Below are positions 6,941 through 7,374 of a DNA stretch of 7,374 nucleotides, one piece after another (the stretch's first letter is position 1; each line of letters begins with the position of its first letter). Location of the stretch: positions 1-7,374 of the forward strand of contig DOWI01000074.1 of assembly GCA_003519645.1 (NCBI GenBank), written 5' to 3'. The notes below the pieces were generated by a model, which saw only the letters and a list, made by a program, of their open reading frames with translations, made no database searches and had not been told where the DNA came from. The stretch comes from Oscillospiraceae bacterium (GTDB lineage Bacteria; Bacillota_A; Clostridia; Oscillospirales; Acutalibacteraceae). The translations under genes were made by a program, and so were the position numbers.

Positions 6941-7243
6941 ATGCAAATCATTTCGGAGCTTTCTCCTTTTCAAATTGTATTGCTTTACATCGCGGCAGTC
7001 AGCGTTATATCTGTAATCACCACAATTGCAGATAAGCTTCTCGCGGCTGCCCGTGCAAGGCGGGTGTCTGAAGCGACACTATTTATGCTTTCGGCACTCG
7101 GAGGTTCGGCCGCCATGTTTGTAACCATGATAATTATAAGGCATAAAACCCGAAAGCCCAGCTTTATGATCGGTGTACCTGTAATGGTTGTATTTCAGGC
7201 AGTTGCCATTTATATAATCTATAAGAATATGTTTGCTTTTTAA
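6941..7243 (+). CDS. DUF1294 family small membrane protein
   Basis: This 100-residue protein has three hydrophobic segments (about 10-30, 46-65 and 74-95). The DUF1294 (PF06961) hallmarks appear in order: Asp31-Lys32 after the first segment, the basic stretch RARRVSE (38-44) leading into LFMLSALGGS, then RHKT (67-70) and F-x-x-G-x-P (75-80). The family has no established function to my knowledge; it sits in the cytoplasmic membrane. The ATG at 6941 has GGAAGGG 11 bases upstream. An in-frame ATG at 6899 would add 14 residues but has no ribosome site and lies in a hairpin. The gene diverges from the wall operon and is followed by a tRNA; neither neighbour says what it does. I see no convincing terminator in the 27 bases before the tRNA promoter. 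Confidence 0.82.
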   Translation: MQIISELSPFQIVLLYIAAVSVISVITTIADKLLAAARARRVSEATLFMLSALGGSAAMFVTMIIIRHKTRKPSFMIGVPVMVVFQAVAIYIIYKNMFAF

Positions 7244-7270
7244 TGTCCAAAAAAATACGCTTAATTTGCC

Positions 7271-7299
7271 TTGATTTTATCCGAAGGTTGAGCTATAAT
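7271..7299 (+). promoter_or_regulatory. Sigma-A type promoter of the tRNA-Pro gene
   Basis: TTGATT (7271-7276), a 17-base spacer and a perfect TATAAT (7294-7299) form a strong promoter. The predicted start near 7306 is about 30 bases before the tRNA 5' end, a normal leader for RNase P processing. It shows that the tRNA is transcribed independently of the DUF1294 gene. Confidence 0.75.
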
Positions 7300-7335
7300 T
7301 CCCTTCGCAGTACAATAAGTGCAGCATTTATATAT

Positions 7336-7374
7336 CCGGGTGTAGCGCAGATTGGTAGCGCGCTTGAATGGGGT
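7336..7374 (+). tRNA. tRNA-Pro (anticodon GGG), 5' part only
   Basis: The first 38 or so tRNA positions are present before the window ends. They read as acceptor 5' strand CCGGGTG (7336-7342), T8-A9, D-stem GCGC/GCGC (7345-7348 and 7358-7361) around AGATTGGTA, then G26. The 5' anticodon arm CTTGA (7363-7367) and the loop ATGGGGT (7368-7374) follow. U33 precedes anticodon GGG at 7370-7372, and G37 follows, as in proline tRNAs. The 3' half lies outside. It should begin with TCAAG and contain CACCCGG before the 3' end. Confidence 0.88.

Noticed and set aside
6886..7030. Possible small leader peptide starting at the ATG at 6886
   Set aside because: It has no ribosome site and overlaps the DUF1294 gene out of frame for most of its length.
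7336..7374. tRNA as an attachment site for an integrated element
   Set aside because: No integrase, direct repeat of the tRNA end or foreign gene content is visible, and the 3' half of the tRNA is outside the window.
1..7374. CRISPR array, insertion sequence, toxin-antitoxin or phage-defence genes
   Set aside because: I found no regularly spaced repeats, transposase, terminal inverted repeats or defence-type protein motifs on either strand.

Overview
The window looks like chromosomal DNA from a low-to-mid GC Gram-positive bacterium, most likely a Clostridia/Oscillospirales-type Firmicute. The grounds are AAGGAG-type ribosome binding sites, near-consensus sigma-A promoters, lipoproteins with Ser/Thr-rich wall-spanning linkers, and several families common in that group. 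I name no genus. I see no insertion sequence, integrase, CRISPR array or phage gene.

Layout. Positions 1-1756 (minus strand) hold an ABC importer operon: a substrate-binding lipoprotein, then a membrane permease that overlaps it by 29 bases and runs off the left edge. A promoter and a 7-6-7 inverted repeat at the predicted transcription start precede it. Positions 1863-1908 hold a long hairpin, probably the terminator of the next operon. Positions 1926-6595 (minus strand) hold a two-gene cell-envelope operon driven by a very good sigma-A promoter at 6680-6708. Its first gene encodes a GHL10/DUF187 glycosidase-like lipoprotein. Its second encodes a membrane-anchored protein of about 1,086 residues that joins a diverged GHL-like domain, beta-rich spacers and a C-terminal zinc N-acetylmuramoyl-L-alanine amidase. 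Positions 6607-6940 are a divergent intergenic region. It is followed on the plus strand by a small DUF1294 membrane protein, then a promoter and the first 38 bases of a tRNA-Pro(GGG) cut by the right edge.

How the genes may work together. The amidase domain should strip stem peptides from peptidoglycan. The E. coli GHL10 protein DigH cuts peptide-free (denuded) glycan strands. Two GHL-type domains, one next to an amidase and one fused to it, therefore suggest a coupled wall-turnover module: denude, then cut. The lipoprotein keeps all the canonical GHL10 motifs. The fused GHL domain is recognisably homologous but has lost most of them, so it may bind glycan rather than cut it. This is the most interesting point in the window. 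The importer's substrate cannot be told from sequence.
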